Shown: one piece after another, positions 6,450 through 8,007 of the stretch
How the letters are laid out: every line of letters begins with the position of its first letter
How positions within the stretch are numbered: position 1 is the first letter of the stretch
Source: Desulfobacteraceae bacterium UBA2771
Lineage (GTDB): Bacteria > Desulfobacterota > Desulfobacteria > Desulfobacterales > Desulfosarcinaceae
NCBI GenBank assembly: GCA_002352605.1
Contig: DEIP01000186.1
Location: 1 to 8,007 of the forward strand
Reading direction: 5' to 3'
DNA: 8,007 nt
Position numbers and translations under genes: made by a program
Notes under the pieces: generated by a model
Told to the model about the DNA's origin: nothing
The model's database searches: none
Seen by the model: the letters and a program-made list of their open reading frames with translations, nothing else

Positions 6450-7985
6450 ATGAACCAACTACCGACCGGAAGAATACCACTGAAGCTGGCGATCGTCGGC
6501 GGCGGGCAGGCCTGCAAATTTTTTCTCAAACTGGTCGGCCTGGGAAACCTGCCTTACCTGCAGATTGATATCATCGGTGTCTGCGACATCGACCCCGGCG
6601 CCGAAGGGTTCCGCATGGCGAAACAGCTGGGGATATACACCACAACCGACTTTAAAGATCTCTTCGGACTCAAGGACCTGGACGGCATCATCGAGCTGAC
6701 CAACAATCGGGACGTGCTCGTTGAACTGATTCAACTACGCCCCGCCCGGATCGGGATTGTCGAGCACAATATCGGCCGCTTGCTCAGGAATCTGTTTACG
6801 GTCGATCAAAAACTGCGGTCCGCCGAACAGCAGATCGTCTTTGAAAAGGCGGTCCGCGACTTTCTCATCCAGCAGAACCAGCAGTGCATCGTGGTCATCA
6901 ACACCGATTTTACCATCGATGCGGTCAATGAAGCCTACCTGAAAACCGTCGGAAAAACACGCGATGAGGTGATCGGCGCCCATTGCTACCGGCTCATTCA
7001 CGGCCTGAATGCCCCCTGTGACAGCCTGCGCAATGGCGTGACCTGCCCGATGCTGGAAACCTTGCGAACCGGCCGATCGGCCAAGGGGATTCATTCGATG
7101 GCCAGAGGAGAAAAGGCATCGGTATTGCGTGATATCGTGACCTATCCGGTGCGCAACGCCACCGGCCAAACGGTTCGGGTCATCGAAATCTGGATGGATA
7201 TCGAGCGGGAAATTTTTACCCGTTGGAAAAAGCGCGAACGGGAACTGAAATCGGATTTAAACAGGCTCATCCAGGAAGACCGCCTGATCTCATTGGGCAA
7301 GCTGGTGGCCAGTTGTGTGCATGAGATCAACAACCCCATCCAGGGGCTCTTGACCTTCAGCCACCTCATGAAGCAGATGTTGTCGGCCGACACGTTGACG
7401 GGCCGGGAGATCACCGAACTGCAGGAATTTTCTGCCATCATGGCCGATGAACTGGAACGCTGCGGCAAGATCATCGGCGGCCTGCTCTCCTTTTCGCGCG
7501 AATCCCACAATGCCTTCAAGGATATCGATCTCAATGAGGTCATTTCAAGCGTGGTGGACCTGATCCGTCACCGCGTCGAACTGCAGGACCTGTATTTCCG
7601 GCTGGACCTGACCCGGGAACCGCTTTTCGTCCATGGCGACACGAACCGGCTGCAACAATGCGTTCTCAATCTGGTGTTCAACGCCATCGAGGCCATGAGA
7701 CCCGGCGGACGGTTGGAGATCATTTCGACAGGCATAACCGGTGAACGGATCGCCCAGGTTGAAATTCGGGATACCGGTCACGGGATTCCCCAAAAGCATC
7801 TGGGCCACATTTATGATCCCTTCTTCACCACCAAAGCCATGGGAGAAGGGACCGGCATGGGCCTGTCCATCGTCTACGGAGTCGTTAAAAGCCATCAAGG
7901 GGAGATCCGGGTGCTCAGCGAGGTCGGAAAAGGCACGACCTTTTCCATCCGGTTACCCCTCGCACCGACGACGGACGAACATTAA
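6450..7985 (+). CDS. Rossmann-PAS sensor histidine kinase (NtrB-like kinase core)
   Basis: A 511-residue kinase with no membrane helix, so probably cytoplasmic. Residues about 11-110 look like a dinucleotide-binding Rossmann domain: LAIVGGGQA (13-21), IIGVCDIDP (41-49), then GIYTTTDFKDLF and DGIIELTNN. A short helical linker (about 112-140) leads to a PAS domain (about 130-250) with a Cys/His cluster (H178, C179, H184, C190, C199). The HisKA helix has the phospho-acceptor H291 in HEINNP. The ATPase has the N box (N407, N411), DTGHG (441-445), FFTTK (458-462) and GEGTGMGLS (465-473). All catalytic residues are present. ATG 6450 has a GGGGAGAAGGA site just upstream; an earlier ATG at 6384 would add 22 residues with a poor site. 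It is divergent from the plsC-rnj-ftsK operon. The response regulator is not in view. The signal, perhaps redox or NAD(P), is inference. Confidence 0.93.
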   Translation: MNQLPTGRIPLKLAIVGGGQACKFFLKLVGLGNLPYLQIDIIGVCDIDPGAEGFRMAKQLGIYTTTDFKDLFGLKDLDGIIELTNNRDVLVELIQLRPARIGIVEHNIGRLLRNLFTVDQKLRSAEQQIVFEKAVRDFLIQQNQQCIVVINTDFTIDAVNEAYLKTVGKTRDEVIGAHCYRLIHGLNAPCDSLRNGVTCPMLETLRTGRSAKGIHSMARGEKASVLRDIVTYPVRNATGQTVRVIEIWMDIEREIFTRWKKRERELKSDLNRLIQEDRLISLGKLVASCVHEINNPIQGLLTFSHLMKQMLSADTLTGREITELQEFSAIMADELERCGKIIGGLLSFSRESHNAFKDIDLNEVISSVVDLIRHRVELQDLYFRLDLTREPLFVHGDTNRLQQCVLNLVFNAIEAMRPGGRLEIISTGITGERIAQVEIRDTGHGIPQKHLGHIYDPFFTTKAMGEGTGMGLSIVYGVVKSHQGEIRVLSEVGKGTTFSIRLPLAPTTDEH

Positions 7986-8007
7986 GGGTTCGCGAAAAAA
8001 TAACTTC

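Overview
The window looks like a piece of chromosome from a Gram-negative bacterium of the Desulfobacterota (old 'Deltaproteobacteria'), probably near the Desulfobacterales. Two things point there. The histidine kinase at the right end has a Rossmann-PAS-kinase layout that I associate with that group. The left edge carries a degenerate GAYGTTS-type repeat that I recall from such genomes. Both are placements from memory, not from a search. The coding sequence is moderately GC-rich, which gives long but spurious antisense reading frames.

Layout. Bases 1-351 hold no gene: there is a degenerate, inverted-repeat-bounded element (1-150) and a strong hairpin with two alternative folds (189-227). From 6072 down to 352 everything is read on the minus strand. 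The order in the direction of transcription is a small conserved-looking protein of unknown function (110 aa), a PlsC-type 1-acylglycerol-3-phosphate acyltransferase, ribonuclease J, and a membrane-anchored FtsK/SpoIIIE DNA translocase. After a gap of about 166 bases comes a class I SAM-dependent methyltransferase that probably starts with TTG. The first four genes are 4 to 21 bases apart and almost certainly form one operon; the methyltransferase may be a readthrough partner or separate. The operon joins housekeeping functions: phospholipid synthesis, RNA decay and maturation, and chromosome segregation at division.

Bases 6073-6449 form a divergent control region. On the plus strand it has a good sigma-70-type promoter (TTGACA, 17 bases, TAAATT) with a dyad in its spacer. 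Towards the minus-strand operon it has a perfect TGTTCAG-N8-CTGAACA dyad next to an AT-rich -10-like stretch. From 6450 to 7985 runs a cytoplasmic sensor histidine kinase whose N-terminus is a dinucleotide-binding-like Rossmann domain, followed by a PAS domain with a Cys/His cluster and an NtrB-type kinase core. Its partner response regulator is not in the window; only 22 bases follow its stop.

I see no phage, CRISPR, toxin-antitoxin or defence system. The most unusual item is the Rossmann-PAS-kinase fusion; the rest is largely ordinary chromosome with some interesting intergenic structure.
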